A stretch of 64,000 nt of DNA, from positions 3,844,001 through 3,908,000 of the forward strand of contig CBDFMV010000003.1 of the NCBI GenBank assembly GCA_965249815.1, given 5' to 3'. Positions 49,724-58,356 of the stretch are shown one piece after another. The notes beneath the pieces are model-generated. The model was not told the origin of the DNA. It saw only the letters and a list, made by a program, of their open reading frames with translations, and did not search any database. The DNA is from JAJAZB01 sp965249815. Lineage in GTDB: Bacteria > Bacteroidota > Bacteroidia > Cytophagales > Spirosomataceae. The position numbers and the translations under genes were made by a program. The first letter of the stretch is position 1. Each line of letters starts with the position of its first letter.

Positions 49724-49731
49724 CAAAGGTA
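49724..49731 (-). promoter_or_regulatory. -7 box (TACCTTTG) for the LLM oxidoreductase gene
   Basis: An exact TAnnTTTG match on the reverse strand, 37 bp before the ATG at 49686. No clear -33 TTG was seen at the expected spacing. Confidence 0.45.
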
Positions 49732-49860
49732 GCGGTTTTGCCGAAAACGCCGGGGCACGAACGGGGGTGTCCTGCACGCGCTTTTTGACCCCGGTGCTTG
49801 CCGGATTGCGGGCGGTTGGTTAACATCGCCATTCATCAACGCCCCAATACCTGTTCCGAC

Positions 49861-50487
49861 GTGAAGCCGTTCATCCGTAAAACTCCCTTCTTCCGTGCCA
49901 CACTCGCGCTGCTGACGGCGGCGCTGTGGTCGTCCAGCCTACCCGCGCAGACGGTTACCCAGCACTACGCCATCGAGGTGGCAGGCATTCACATCGGCAC
50001 CCTGACACAGTCCCGCACCACCAGCCCGGCGGCTATTGTGTACGAGCAAATCAGCGACGTGCAGTTCTGGTTCTTCGGAAAAATCAAGATTTACTACAAG
50101 GTCGTTTCGCGCCACGACCCGCAGCAAATGCTGTTGCGCTCCGACGTGGATGCGACCTCCAGCCGGGGCAATTTTCACTCGGACATCGTCTGGGATACCG
50201 ACCACTACGCCATCAACGTCGAGCAGTACAGGTACTCCCGCCACGCTACCGAGGCGTCGCCCATCGACTTCACCATCAACCGGATGTATTTTGAAGAACC
50301 CGTGGGCCGGACACGGGTCTTTGCCGACTATTTCGGCAACTACGCCAGCATCACGCCGACGGCTAAAGGCCGTTACCGCGTACGCATCGACGACCGCGAA
50401 GACGAGTATTTCTACGAAGGCGGGAAGCTGGTGAAAATCGTCAAGAAGAATTCCGTCAAAAATTTCCTCGTGAAGCGAGTAGGTTAA
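49861..50487 (+). CDS. secreted DUF6134-family protein
   Basis: The 208-residue product from a GTG start has a signal peptide ending SSSLPAQ, then HYAIEVAGIHIGTLTQSR, VQFWFFGKIKIYYKVVSRHD, MLLRSDVDATSSRGNFHSD, INRMYFEEPVGRTRVFADYFGNY and a C-terminal DEYFYEGGKLVKIVKK. This beta-rich pattern is that of DUF6134, a periplasmic family of unknown role. The frame could extend to 49798, but the basic VKPFIRKTPFF stretch at 49861 makes a better signal start. Confidence 0.75.
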   Translation: MKPFIRKTPFFRATLALLTAALWSSSLPAQTVTQHYAIEVAGIHIGTLTQSRTTSPAAIVYEQISDVQFWFFGKIKIYYKVVSRHDPQQMLLRSDVDATSSRGNFHSDIVWDTDHYAINVEQYRYSRHATEASPIDFTINRMYFEEPVGRTRVFADYFGNYASITPTAKGRYRVRIDDREDEYFYEGGKLVKIVKKNSVKNFLVKRVG

Positions 50488-50495
50488 GGTGAAAT

Positions 50496-50573
50496 TACCC
50501 CCAACCCCCTCAAGGGGGCTTTTTCGTAGCTGGAACTTCGGGTGGGAAAGCCCCCTTGAGGGGGTTGGGGGTG
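50496..50573. repeat. inverted repeat with nested palindrome (CCCCCTCAAGGGGG type)
   Basis: Left arm 50496-50523 and right arm 50546-50573 pair with one or two mismatches. Each arm also contains a shorter palindrome (ccccctcaaggggg and cccccttgaggggg), so two small hairpins or one large stem can form. It lies between convergent genes. The word is similar to dispersed intergenic repeats I recall from other Bacteroidota. Confidence 0.88.
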
Positions 50574-50612
50574 ATCCAGCGTCAGCGCTAACTCACGCAG
50601 CTTCAACACTGT

Positions 50613-53138
50613 TCAGAGCGTGAAATAGGCCGACACCTGCACCCCGAACCGGCGGATGGGCGTACCGTCCACCGAGGCACCGTTGAGGTAAGTGAGGCGA
50701 TGGGTGGCCTGGAGGCGGAAAAACTTAAAGATGTTTTCGATGCCGTAACCTACTTCCACGTAGGGCGTGCGGTTGTCGAGTTTGCCGAAACCCGGAATCG
50801 TTTCGCCGCTGACGCCAAGTCCCGGCACCATGTTGCGGGTGGCCGTGCGCACTCCCCCGAACAGCACGTTGGCATTGACGAGCAGCCGCCACTTGAGTTT
50901 GTTAATCGCCGGAATCCGGTTGAAAAGCAACCCTTCAAAATTGTGTTCGTAGCGCAGCGCGCTGAAATGGTCGGAGATGAATTCGTAGTAATTCATCTGG
51001 TTGAAGGCGTTTTCCACCCAAAACACCGACTCATTGCCGAGGTGCGGAAACAGCAGCGGATAGGGCAGGGTGGAGGGCGTGTAGCCCGCCGTGAGCACGT
51101 ACCGGCTGCGCCCCAGCGCCCCGACGCGGAACGTTTGCGCCAGTCGCCCCGACAGCCGGTGGTAGTGGAAATCGCCGCCCAGCGTGTTGCGCAGGCCGAG
51201 TTGGTAACGCACCGTCAGGATGGGCCGGTTGTCGGTGCCGAGGCTGACGCGCTCGTTGTCGTTTTGCAAAAACACCTCGTTGGGGGCGATGCGCGCTTCC
51301 ATCACCAGTTCGGTGTAATCGTACGTTCGGGCCACGGGCGAGCCGGGGTCTTCGGGCCGGAGTTTATAGGCGAAGGGATAGAGCGGGTCGAAGGTGCGGT
51401 GGCGGAGGCCAATCGTGGGCGTAAAGCCTTTCATCACCTCGCCCCGGAAATACGCGTAGGTGTCTTCCTGAAAAAAGCCCCGCCGGTAGGTGCCAAAGCG
51501 GCTATAGGCGGCAAAAAGGCTGTTGTTGCCCACGGCTTCGGAGGTCAGGCCGATGCGCTCCAGGTCGTACGACCGGCTGGCTCCCAGCACCAGCCAGGGT
51601 TTGCGGCTGAGGATGTACTGGGCATCGGCCCCGTATTTGAAGCGGCCGTCGCCGGTGCCGTAGGCGAGGTAGCCGCTGAACACCCATTTCCGGCTGAATT
51701 CGGCGTTGGTGCGCGCGCCAATCCGGAACCGCGCGCCCTCGATGTTGTTGGAAGCGAACGCCGCCAGAAACGGCCCGAATTCCACGCCGGTGTAGATTTT
51801 CTTGTAGCCGTTGGCCAGCACGCTGGCCACTTCGACGTACGTCCGTACGACGGGGATGGATTTCACCGAATCGATCAGCGAATAGGCCAGGCGCTCGTCG
51901 CGGGTGAGCGAGTCATGGCGGGCCTGCTGCCAGTAGGCGGGCGTGTGGTCGGCGTAGGTGTCGGCCAGTTCGATGGCCGTGTCGTAAAAAGCCGGGTCGC
52001 GGGGCTGGTTGACGAGCACTTTCTGGCTCGAACTGTAAAACTTGGCCAGCATGCCCGGCGATTTTTCCGACACCTGCTTCACGTTGAGCAGTACGCGGGT
52101 TTTAGCCGGAAGCCACGCGCCGTCGGGCGTGGGCAACAGTTCCTGCTGAATCTTGATTCGCTCGACGTAGTTGAGGTTGGCATCGCCCGAAATGGCGAGG
52201 TCCACCTGGCGGAGGGCAAATTGAGTCGTGTCGATCCAGACCTTCCCGACAAACGCCAAGTCCTGTTTCCGCCTGGGGTCCACGTCGATTTCGTAGCAAA
52301 CCTGCTCGCCCACGGTCACGGTGTCAGCCATGAAAAACGTGTAGCTGCCCCGCCCGCCGTCGGCCAGGGGCGAGATGAAATCCTTGCGGAGGATGTTGAG
52401 GTAGTTGCTGTAAAAATTGTACTGCTGAAACGTGCTGCCCAGGAGTTGGGAGAAAAAAGAGCCGTTGGTGACGCCCACGCCCTCGATTTTCGTCTTCTCG
52501 ATTTTCTCCTTGCGCTTTTCGGGGTTGCGGCGGAAATACACGCTGGAGATGGATTCCGACAGGAAAATTGGAACGATCGGCTGTCCATCTTCGCCTGCAA
52601 TTTTCTCCAGTTTGTTAATCACGCCACCCACCTGCTTGCCCACGCCGCGTTTTTTGAACCGCTCGGAAAGGTGGTCCACGTCGAGTTCGATTTTGTTGTA
52701 ACTCTCGTACTCGTAGGCACTCAGCCGCCGCCAGTCGTGCTCGTCCTTGCGCCTCACCACCTGGCGCATCACGCCGTAGGCCGGGTCTTCGGTGCGCCGA
52801 ATCACCACTTCGGCCAGTTGCGCCGACGTAGGCGTGAGCTGAAAATCAATGATTTGCTCGATTTGCGAGGAATCAATCGCCTTGCCCCGCCTCGCGTAAC
52901 CGATGTAACTCACCAGCAACGAGTCGCTCCGCTGGGTGCTCACAAAGCGGTAGTAGCCCTCGAAGTTGGTGGCCGCGCCCACGGCTTTGCCCTTGAGCGC
53001 CACGCTGGCAAACGGCACGGGATCGCCAGTCTGGGCGTCGGTTACGCGACCCCGGTAGGTGAATGTTTGGGCGGAAACCACACCTGCCAAGCCGACAACC
53101 GCCAAAAGATAAAGCCCGAGGGCGCGCAGAAAAATCAT
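50613..53138 (-). CDS. DUF5686 outer-membrane protein with carboxypeptidase-like regulatory domain
   Basis: The 841-residue protein has a signal peptide (1-23) and a CarboxypepD_reg-like domain (TYRGRVTDAQTGDPVPFASVALKG ... FEGYYRFVST, 27-110). The DUF5686 region follows, with RKDEHDWRRLSAYEYESYNKIELDVD, LSESISSVYFRRNPEKRKEKIEKTKIEGV and the barrel-like C-terminal half (GTDNRPILTVRYQLGL ... EVGYGIENIFKFFRLQATHRL). These are TonB-receptor-like or assembly-like outer-membrane proteins of unknown substrate, common in Bacteroidota. Confidence 0.9.
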   Translation of the reverse strand: MIFLRALGLYLLAVVGLAGVVSAQTFTYRGRVTDAQTGDPVPFASVALKGKAVGAATNFEGYYRFVSTQRSDSLLVSYIGYARRGKAIDSSQIEQIIDFQLTPTSAQLAEVVIRRTEDPAYGVMRQVVRRKDEHDWRRLSAYEYESYNKIELDVDHLSERFKKRGVGKQVGGVINKLEKIAGEDGQPIVPIFLSESISSVYFRRNPEKRKEKIEKTKIEGVGVTNGSFFSQLLGSTFQQYNFYSNYLNILRKDFISPLADGGRGSYTFFMADTVTVGEQVCYEIDVDPRRKQDLAFVGKVWIDTTQFALRQVDLAISGDANLNYVERIKIQQELLPTPDGAWLPAKTRVLLNVKQVSEKSPGMLAKFYSSSQKVLVNQPRDPAFYDTAIELADTYADHTPAYWQQARHDSLTRDERLAYSLIDSVKSIPVVRTYVEVASVLANGYKKIYTGVEFGPFLAAFASNNIEGARFRIGARTNAEFSRKWVFSGYLAYGTGDGRFKYGADAQYILSRKPWLVLGASRSYDLERIGLTSEAVGNNSLFAAYSRFGTYRRGFFQEDTYAYFRGEVMKGFTPTIGLRHRTFDPLYPFAYKLRPEDPGSPVARTYDYTELVMEARIAPNEVFLQNDNERVSLGTDNRPILTVRYQLGLRNTLGGDFHYHRLSGRLAQTFRVGALGRSRYVLTAGYTPSTLPYPLLFPHLGNESVFWVENAFNQMNYYEFISDHFSALRYEHNFEGLLFNRIPAINKLKWRLLVNANVLFGGVRTATRNMVPGLGVSGETIPGFGKLDNRTPYVEVGYGIENIFKFFRLQATHRLTYLNGASVDGTPIRRFGVQVSAYFTL

Positions 53139-53274
53139 TCGGTGAGCCGGAAAAAGCCGGTGGGTCGTTCGTGATTGTTGGACCGGGGCGGATTGGTGCG
53201 AAAACCAGCCGGTCGTTCCTTTGGTTCAGGACCGGCGAAAAGCCAGCCGGAGGCGGTCGGCACGGCAGCAAAAA

Positions 53275-53895
53275 CTATCCCATCGGCAAGGCCTCGAACC
53301 GGTAGTCTTTTTCGGAAAAGTGCGCCAGCGCCCTCGGCAGGGCGTATTCCAGGTTTCGGCGGGCCTTCAGGCTGTCGTGAAACAGCACGATGGAACCGGG
53401 CTGGGCGTGGGTCAGCGTTTTCCGCAACACCGTTTCGGGGGCCAACGCCGCCGAAAAATCGCCCGAGAGCACGTCCCACATCACCACGCGGTGGGTGCCG
53501 AGCACGGTGCGCGCCTGTCGCCGGGTAATGCGCCCGTACGGCGGACGAAACAGCCGCGTGGCGGGCAGCAGGGCCTGGCACCGGGTGATGTTGGCAAAAT
53601 AGGTGGTGTCGTCGGTTTTCCAGCCGTTGAGGTGGTTGAAGGTGTGGTTGCCGATGGCGTGCCCACCGTTCTGCACGTTTTTAAATACGCCGGGATGCCG
53701 GTGAACGTTGTCGCCGATGCAAAAAAAAGTGGCTTTTGCCCCGAATTGGGCCAGTTGCTCCAGCACCCACTCGGTCACGTCGGGGATGGGGCCGTCGTCG
53801 AAGGTGAGGTAGAGGGTTTTTTCGGTCGTGGGCAGTCGCCAGACAAAATCCGGGTAAAACGCCCGTAGTGGAAGAATGGCTTTGTGCAAAAACAT
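53275..53895 (-). CDS. polysaccharide deacetylase (NodB family)
   Basis: The 206-residue protein has the NodB motifs LTFDDGP (catalytic base Asp and metal Asp), IGNHTFNH (metal His residues), FRPPYGR and VMWDVLSGDF, then IVLFHDS. It should deacetylate GlcNAc units of a polysaccharide or peptidoglycan. No clear signal peptide is visible; the short N-terminus (MFLHKAILPLRAFYPDFVWRL) may be a weak membrane signal. The TTFxFxxG-like start is conserved in length with the chitooligosaccharide deacetylase subgroup. Confidence 0.9.
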   Translation of the reverse strand: MFLHKAILPLRAFYPDFVWRLPTTEKTLYLTFDDGPIPDVTEWVLEQLAQFGAKATFFCIGDNVHRHPGVFKNVQNGGHAIGNHTFNHLNGWKTDDTTYFANITRCQALLPATRLFRPPYGRITRRQARTVLGTHRVVMWDVLSGDFSAALAPETVLRKTLTHAQPGSIVLFHDSLKARRNLEYALPRALAHFSEKDYRFEALPMG

Positions 53896-53961
53896 GGGTT
53901 AAAATTGGAATGCAGATCGAACCGACGCAAGCCGCACCGGGAAATCGCCTTGTTGCGGTTT

Positions 53962-55989
53962 TCAGGCGTTACGCATCAGCGCCAATGCCTCGTTCACGGT
54001 CCGCACGGGCAACTGGCAGGTTTTAGCGTAGCACACATAAATCAGCGTTTCGTCGCCGGTGGTCTCCCGGCCTTCGAGCAGCGGAATCGTCCTTACTCGT
54101 CCGGCATCGGGGTGGCGACTCCCGGCCACAACTTTATTCGGGAAAAAGTACGCGTCCAGTTCCTGCCGAAGCCGCTGGGCGTCCGGCCCGACGATGACCA
54201 CCTCCGCCGTCGGGCGTACGAAGGCTGTCGCCAACCCGGCCCAGTTCGTCAGAAACGCCGGTTCCTGTTGCACCAGCGGCCAGACTCGCGCCAGCAGTTG
54301 AGCAGCCCGCTCGCGGAAATCCGCCCGATCGAGCAGCAGGCCGAGGTCGTTGAGGGCGTGGGCGATCATCGAATTGGAGGCGGGAATCACGTTGTCGAAC
54401 ACTTCTTTTTTGCGCGCAATCAGCGCCTCGGCGGCCTGGTCGGTGTAAAAAAACAGGCCGTCGGCCTCGTCCCAGAAACGCGCCAGCACGGAATCGGCCC
54501 ACCGTTCGGCCTGACGCAGGTAACTTTCGTCGAACGTCACCTGGTAGAGCGCCGTGAAGCCGTCGATGAGGGCGGCGTAGTCGTCAAGAAAACCCTCGAT
54601 TTTGGCCGTGCCGTTTTTAAAGCTGTGCCAGAGTTGCCCGTCGCCGTGGGTGAGGTTTTCGGTTAAAAACCGGGCGTTTTGCCGCGCCAATTCCAAGGTT
54701 TCTTCATCACCCAGCGCCCGGTAGGCGTCCACCAGTCCGCGCAACAGCAGCCCGTTCCACGACGTCAGGATTTTGTCGTCCAGCCCCGGCCGCACCCGCG
54801 TCGAGCGCCGCGCCAGCAGGTTCGCTAAATCCGGCTCAAAATCCTGCCAACTGCCAACTGTCCCCTGCCAACTCAACAAGTTCCTTCCCGTTTCCTCGCC
54901 CGTCGCTTCCTCCTGAAAATTTCCCGCCTCCGTCACGCCGAAGGCCGCGTTGAAGGCCGCCGATCGTGGCCCCAGCGCCTCGGCGAGTTCGGCGCGGGTC
55001 CAGGTGTAAAACCGGCCTTCCTCGCCTTCGCTGTCGGCGTCGAGGGCCGAGTAAAAACCGCCTTCGGGCGAGGTCATCTCGCGCCGCAGCCAGCCGACCG
55101 TCTGGCGCAGCACGTGGGCGTAGGCCGGATTTTTGGTGAGGCAAAACGCCTCGGCGTACAGGTTGAGCAGTTGGCCGTTGTCGTACCCCATTTTTTCAAA
55201 GTGGGGCAAAAACCAGTCGCCGTCCGTCGAATAGCGCGAAAATCCGCCACCGACGTGGTCGTAAATGCCGCCCGCCGCCATGCGGTCGAGGGTCAGCAAA
55301 ACCGGTTGCAACGCGGTCGGGTCGCCCGTGGCGGCGTGGTAGCGGAGGGCAAACCGCCACACGCTGGGCATCGGAAACTTCGGCGCGCGGGCCAGTCCGC
55401 CTTTTTTCAAATCGAAACCCGCCGCCAGTTTTTTGAAAACGGGGTTCAGTTCTGACGCCTCGATTCTGAATTCCAACTCCTCCGGCGCATTTAGCCCGTA
55501 CTTCGCGCTTTCGCTGATTTGCAGGTGCTCGGCGAAGCCCGCCGCCGAACTTTCCAACTGGTCGCGGTGCTCGCGGTAGGCGTTGGCCACGTCGGTGACC
55601 ACGTGCGCCCAGCGTTGGGGCGGAAAATACGTGCCGCCGTAAAACGGCCGGGCGTCGGGCAACAGAAACACGTTGAGCGGCCAGCCGCCCCGGATGCCCA
55701 TCGCCTGCACGGCCTCCATGTAAATCGCATCGACGTCGGGGCGCTCCTCGCGGTCCACTTTGATGCACACGAAGCGCTCGTTCATCAGCCGGGCAATCGC
55801 CTCGTTTTCAAAGCTTTCGCGCTCCATCACGTGGCACCAGTGGCAGGCCGAGTAGCCGATGCTCACCAGCAGCGGCTTGTCTTCGGCAAGGGCGCGGGCC
55901 AGCGCATCCGGCCCCCACGGGTACCAGTCTACGGGATTATGGGCGTGCTGGAGCAGGTACGGGCTGGTTTCGTGGGCGAGGCGATTCAT
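53962..55989 (-). CDS. DUF255 thioredoxin-like / YyaL family protein
   Basis: The 675-residue protein begins MNRLAHETSPYLLQHAHNPVDWYPW, the start of the YyaL/SPATA20 family. A thioredoxin-like domain (1-165) with the CHWCHVM motif and GGWPLNVFLLPD is followed by an (alpha/alpha) barrel similar to glycan-processing enzymes (GGIYDHVGGGFSRYSTDGDW, YDNGQLLNLYAEAF, DDKILTSWNGLLLRGL). The biochemical role is not established. The upstream 35 bp hold repeat words and a hairpin. Confidence 0.9.
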   Translation of the reverse strand: MNRLAHETSPYLLQHAHNPVDWYPWGPDALARALAEDKPLLVSIGYSACHWCHVMERESFENEAIARLMNERFVCIKVDREERPDVDAIYMEAVQAMGIRGGWPLNVFLLPDARPFYGGTYFPPQRWAHVVTDVANAYREHRDQLESSAAGFAEHLQISESAKYGLNAPEELEFRIEASELNPVFKKLAAGFDLKKGGLARAPKFPMPSVWRFALRYHAATGDPTALQPVLLTLDRMAAGGIYDHVGGGFSRYSTDGDWFLPHFEKMGYDNGQLLNLYAEAFCLTKNPAYAHVLRQTVGWLRREMTSPEGGFYSALDADSEGEEGRFYTWTRAELAEALGPRSAAFNAAFGVTEAGNFQEEATGEETGRNLLSWQGTVGSWQDFEPDLANLLARRSTRVRPGLDDKILTSWNGLLLRGLVDAYRALGDEETLELARQNARFLTENLTHGDGQLWHSFKNGTAKIEGFLDDYAALIDGFTALYQVTFDESYLRQAERWADSVLARFWDEADGLFFYTDQAAEALIARKKEVFDNVIPASNSMIAHALNDLGLLLDRADFRERAAQLLARVWPLVQQEPAFLTNWAGLATAFVRPTAEVVIVGPDAQRLRQELDAYFFPNKVVAGSRHPDAGRVRTIPLLEGRETTGDETLIYVCYAKTCQLPVRTVNEALALMRNA

Positions 55990-56009
55990 TTTTCAGTGAA
56001 AAGTGGAAA

Positions 56010-56028
56010 GTGAAAAGATGCTTTTCAC
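56010..56028. repeat. short hairpin overlapping a stop codon
   Basis: gtgaaaag pairs with cttttcac around atg (56010-56028). The stop codon of the next reverse-strand gene (56025-56027) lies in the right arm. Nearby agtgaaaag/agtggaaag words resemble those between etfB and etfA. Confidence 0.55.
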
Positions 56029-57701
56029 GGAACGACCAGTTTCTGCGAAACAACCGTGCCGCCGTCGAGGACGCGGACAAGGTACAGACCAGGACTCAGG
56101 CCGGTCAGAGGCAGCACCGAATCGAGGGTGGCGGGCGTGGCGGCAGTCAGGGCTTGCTGGCGCAGCACCCGACCCGTGGCGTCGAGCAGTTGGACGGTGC
56201 CGCTAACGGGGGCTGCCGAGGTGTACCGGGCGGTCACACTGGTTTGCGACGGATTGGGGAAAATAGTCAGTTGGGCATTGCTGACTCCACCATCGGGCAG
56301 GTCAAAGGCGCAGAGGAATACCTCGGTGCCGGTCAGCGTGAGGGTGGTTTGCCAGGCACCGAAGCTGACCGGCAGCGTGGTTACCCGCCCGTCGTCAGCG
56401 AAGGGATTGTGGGCGGCGATGAGAATCCGGCTGCCTTTCACGACGCCCCGCCACACGGCGTCGCGGTCGGCGAAGTGGTCGCGGGCGGGTTTGGAAATGA
56501 CGAGCCGGTGGTCGCCGTCGAAAAAATCCCTGTACCGCGAAAGCCGGTAGAGGCCGTTGACGAAGTGCTCGTAGGTGTTCAGGTTCTCGCTCGTTGCCGA
56601 TCCGAGCAGGGTTGGGTTTTCCCACAGCCAGATGCCTTTTGCCCCGGAAAAAAATGGAAAAATGGCGCTCGCCTCGGCCATCCACGGGCGAATCCAGCGC
56701 GAACCGGTGCCGCCGCATTCGTCACGAAACCGCAGCCACTCAAACACCACGACGTCCTTCGGACTCCACGCCACGTTGGCTTCCACCTGAAAAAGAAGGT
56801 AAGCTAAATAGTTGCCCGCCAGCGAGTTGGGGTAATCGTAGCAGAAATACGCTGAAGGCGTCAGCGCGGTGAGGTTTTCGTAAAATGGCCCACCAACTTT
56901 GTTGGTCACGCTGTCGCGGACGAGGTAGTTGAGCCGGGCGGGATTGGTGGTCCAGTCGAGCCACGAGTTGCCGTCCACGTTGATGAACGTATTGCGGATG
57001 GGCGCGTCGCCGTAGGTAGCCAGCCGCCCGCCGAAGCCGCTTTGCCGGGCGAAGCGAAGCGGTTCGGCGTAGAGTTTCTGCATCTCGCGCTGGTAACGTT
57101 GCAGAAACGCCACGTCGTCGAGGCCACGCACGGACGCGGGAATCCGGACGTCGGTTTTCAGGGAAAGAATCCCCCGGTCGGTGGCGACGTCGCGTTCGAT
57201 GTCGGGAATGAGCAGGTCCACGTTGGGGGCGTTTCGCCCGCGCGAATCGTCGAACAGGTTGGCTAAATCGCGGAGTTCGCGGCCCCATTTTTCCCGAAAA
57301 ACAGTCAGATCGTTGCCAAACGGACTTTCGATGACCGACCACGGCTGGGCTGTCCCGTACGCCAGTCCGTACCAGAGCAAGGCCCGGCGGTTGGGCGGGA
57401 GCGCGGTGGGGTCGTTGCCCGCAAACGTGGCCAGGTGGCTGAAGCCGTGTCGGAGGGGCAACCGTTCGCCGTCGCTGAGGCGCGGTCCGCCGTACACCAC
57501 CGTGAATGGGAGCGAAAAATCGGGGAACTGGTTCCAGGCAATCGTGCCCGACTGGGTACTCGGCGTGAGCTGAAACGGCGGCACGCAGTCCTGGGCGCGG
57601 GCGTACCCGACGACCAGGCCGGTTGTCAGCAGCACCAGCCAAGCCAACTTTCGGCACCAGTTCCAGTGGGCGGGCAAGCGTCTTTTCACGGGGAGGGGCA
57701 C
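56025..57701 (-). CDS. secreted protein of unknown family with T9SS sorting domain
   Basis: The 558-residue protein has a signal peptide ending near VVGYARAQ. A region of about 430 residues follows with no family I recognise (FSLPFTVVYGGPRLSDGERL, NVDLLIPDIERDVATDRG, FFSGAKGIWLWENPTLLG), then a type A sorting domain (LTIFPNPSQTSVTARY ... YLVRVLDGGTVVSQKLVVP). The central part, rich in aromatic residues, Asp and Glu, looks like a TIM-barrel glycosidase-like enzyme (for instance LLIPDIERDVATD as a strand-end acid motif), but this is inference. It is delivered outside by the type IX system. Confidence 0.8.
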   Translation of the reverse strand: MPLPVKRRLPAHWNWCRKLAWLVLLTTGLVVGYARAQDCVPPFQLTPSTQSGTIAWNQFPDFSLPFTVVYGGPRLSDGERLPLRHGFSHLATFAGNDPTALPPNRRALLWYGLAYGTAQPWSVIESPFGNDLTVFREKWGRELRDLANLFDDSRGRNAPNVDLLIPDIERDVATDRGILSLKTDVRIPASVRGLDDVAFLQRYQREMQKLYAEPLRFARQSGFGGRLATYGDAPIRNTFINVDGNSWLDWTTNPARLNYLVRDSVTNKVGGPFYENLTALTPSAYFCYDYPNSLAGNYLAYLLFQVEANVAWSPKDVVVFEWLRFRDECGGTGSRWIRPWMAEASAIFPFFSGAKGIWLWENPTLLGSATSENLNTYEHFVNGLYRLSRYRDFFDGDHRLVISKPARDHFADRDAVWRGVVKGSRILIAAHNPFADDGRVTTLPVSFGAWQTTLTLTGTEVFLCAFDLPDGGVSNAQLTIFPNPSQTSVTARYTSAAPVSGTVQLLDATGRVLRQQALTAATPATLDSVLPLTGLSPGLYLVRVLDGGTVVSQKLVVP

Positions 57702-57753
57702 AACTTTTTACGGACGGTTTTCGTCTTAAAGTAACCAAAGCCGGGCCAGACCA

Positions 57754-57783
57754 TTGCGCCACCGGGGGCAATTATTACTTTTG
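57754..57783 (+). promoter_or_regulatory. promoter with consensus spacing (TTG-N19-TACTTTTG)
   Basis: TTG at 57754-57756 and TACTTTTG at 57776-57783 are 19 bp apart, the best match to the Bacteroidota consensus in this window. It lies 43 bp before the ATG of the lipoprotein gene at 57827 and rules out the longer open frame from 57623. Confidence 0.75.
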
Positions 57784-57826
57784 CCCCCGTACCTTCGGTC
57801 AACAACTCCCTAAAAATCAAATTGCT

Positions 57827-58273
57827 ATGCTCCGACGCCTCTCGCCCGTATTTGCCTTGCTCGTCTGGGTGGGCGTGGCCTGCAAGACCAACGAACCCGG
57901 CCCCAACGGGTCACTCGACAAAGCTTCGGTGCTGAAAAGTACGCAGTGGAAACTCGACCGGGTGGCTTCGCCCGACAACCAGACCATCTCGCCAGGTCGG
58001 CTCAACGTGGAAACGCAGGCGGTTTTTAAGGTCAACATCGAGTTTAAGGACCCCGACATTACCCGCGCCATCGACCAGGATTCCAAGCAGGTCCTCAACG
58101 GCGGCACGTGGCAACTCCTCGATAACGACGCCACGCTCGACGTCCGAGTGACGGGCTTCACGGGTAAATTTAAGCTCGTTGAACTGACCCGCACCAAACT
58201 CGTGCTCGGCAACAGCATCCCCGTCGACGGCCAGGCGCGGGAGTTGAACATGGAGTTTTCGCCGACGAAGTAG
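57827..58273 (+). CDS. lipoprotein, lipocalin-like
   Basis: The 148-residue product has a lipobox VGVAC (Cys19). The mature part (SVLKSTQWKLDRVASPD, NGGTWQLLDNDATLDVRV, FKLVELTRTKLVLG, ELNMEFSPTK) follows the beta-rich pattern of lipocalin-like DUF4923/DUF5004-type lipoproteins, without a firm assignment. The promoter is well placed. The gene ends in a 33-bp perfect inverted repeat that fills the gap to gcdH. Confidence 0.75.
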   Translation: MLRRLSPVFALLVWVGVACKTNEPGPNGSLDKASVLKSTQWKLDRVASPDNQTISPGRLNVETQAVFKVNIEFKDPDITRAIDQDSKQVLNGGTWQLLDNDATLDVRVTGFTGKFKLVELTRTKLVLGNSIPVDGQARELNMEFSPTK

Positions 58274-58276
58274 GCG

Positions 58277-58356
58277 GGAAGTGCATCGGGCATCGTGCGA
58301 AGTGCTTCGCAAAAGTTACTAAACGAAGCACTTCGCACGATGCCCGATGCACTTCC
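58277..58356. repeat. perfect inverted repeat, 33-bp arms, filling a convergent gap
   Basis: Bases 58277-58309 are the exact inverse complement of 58324-58356, around a 14-nt A-rich loop. The right arm ends directly against the gcdH stop codon (58357-58359) and the left begins 3 bp after the lipoprotein stop. The arms use words such as gcatcgggcatcgtgc. It is probably a bidirectional transcript end, although there is no T-tract. Confidence 0.95.

Noticed and set aside
50700..53174. 824-codon forward frame across the DUF5686 gene
   Set aside because: Antisense shadow with biased composition and no recognisable domain.
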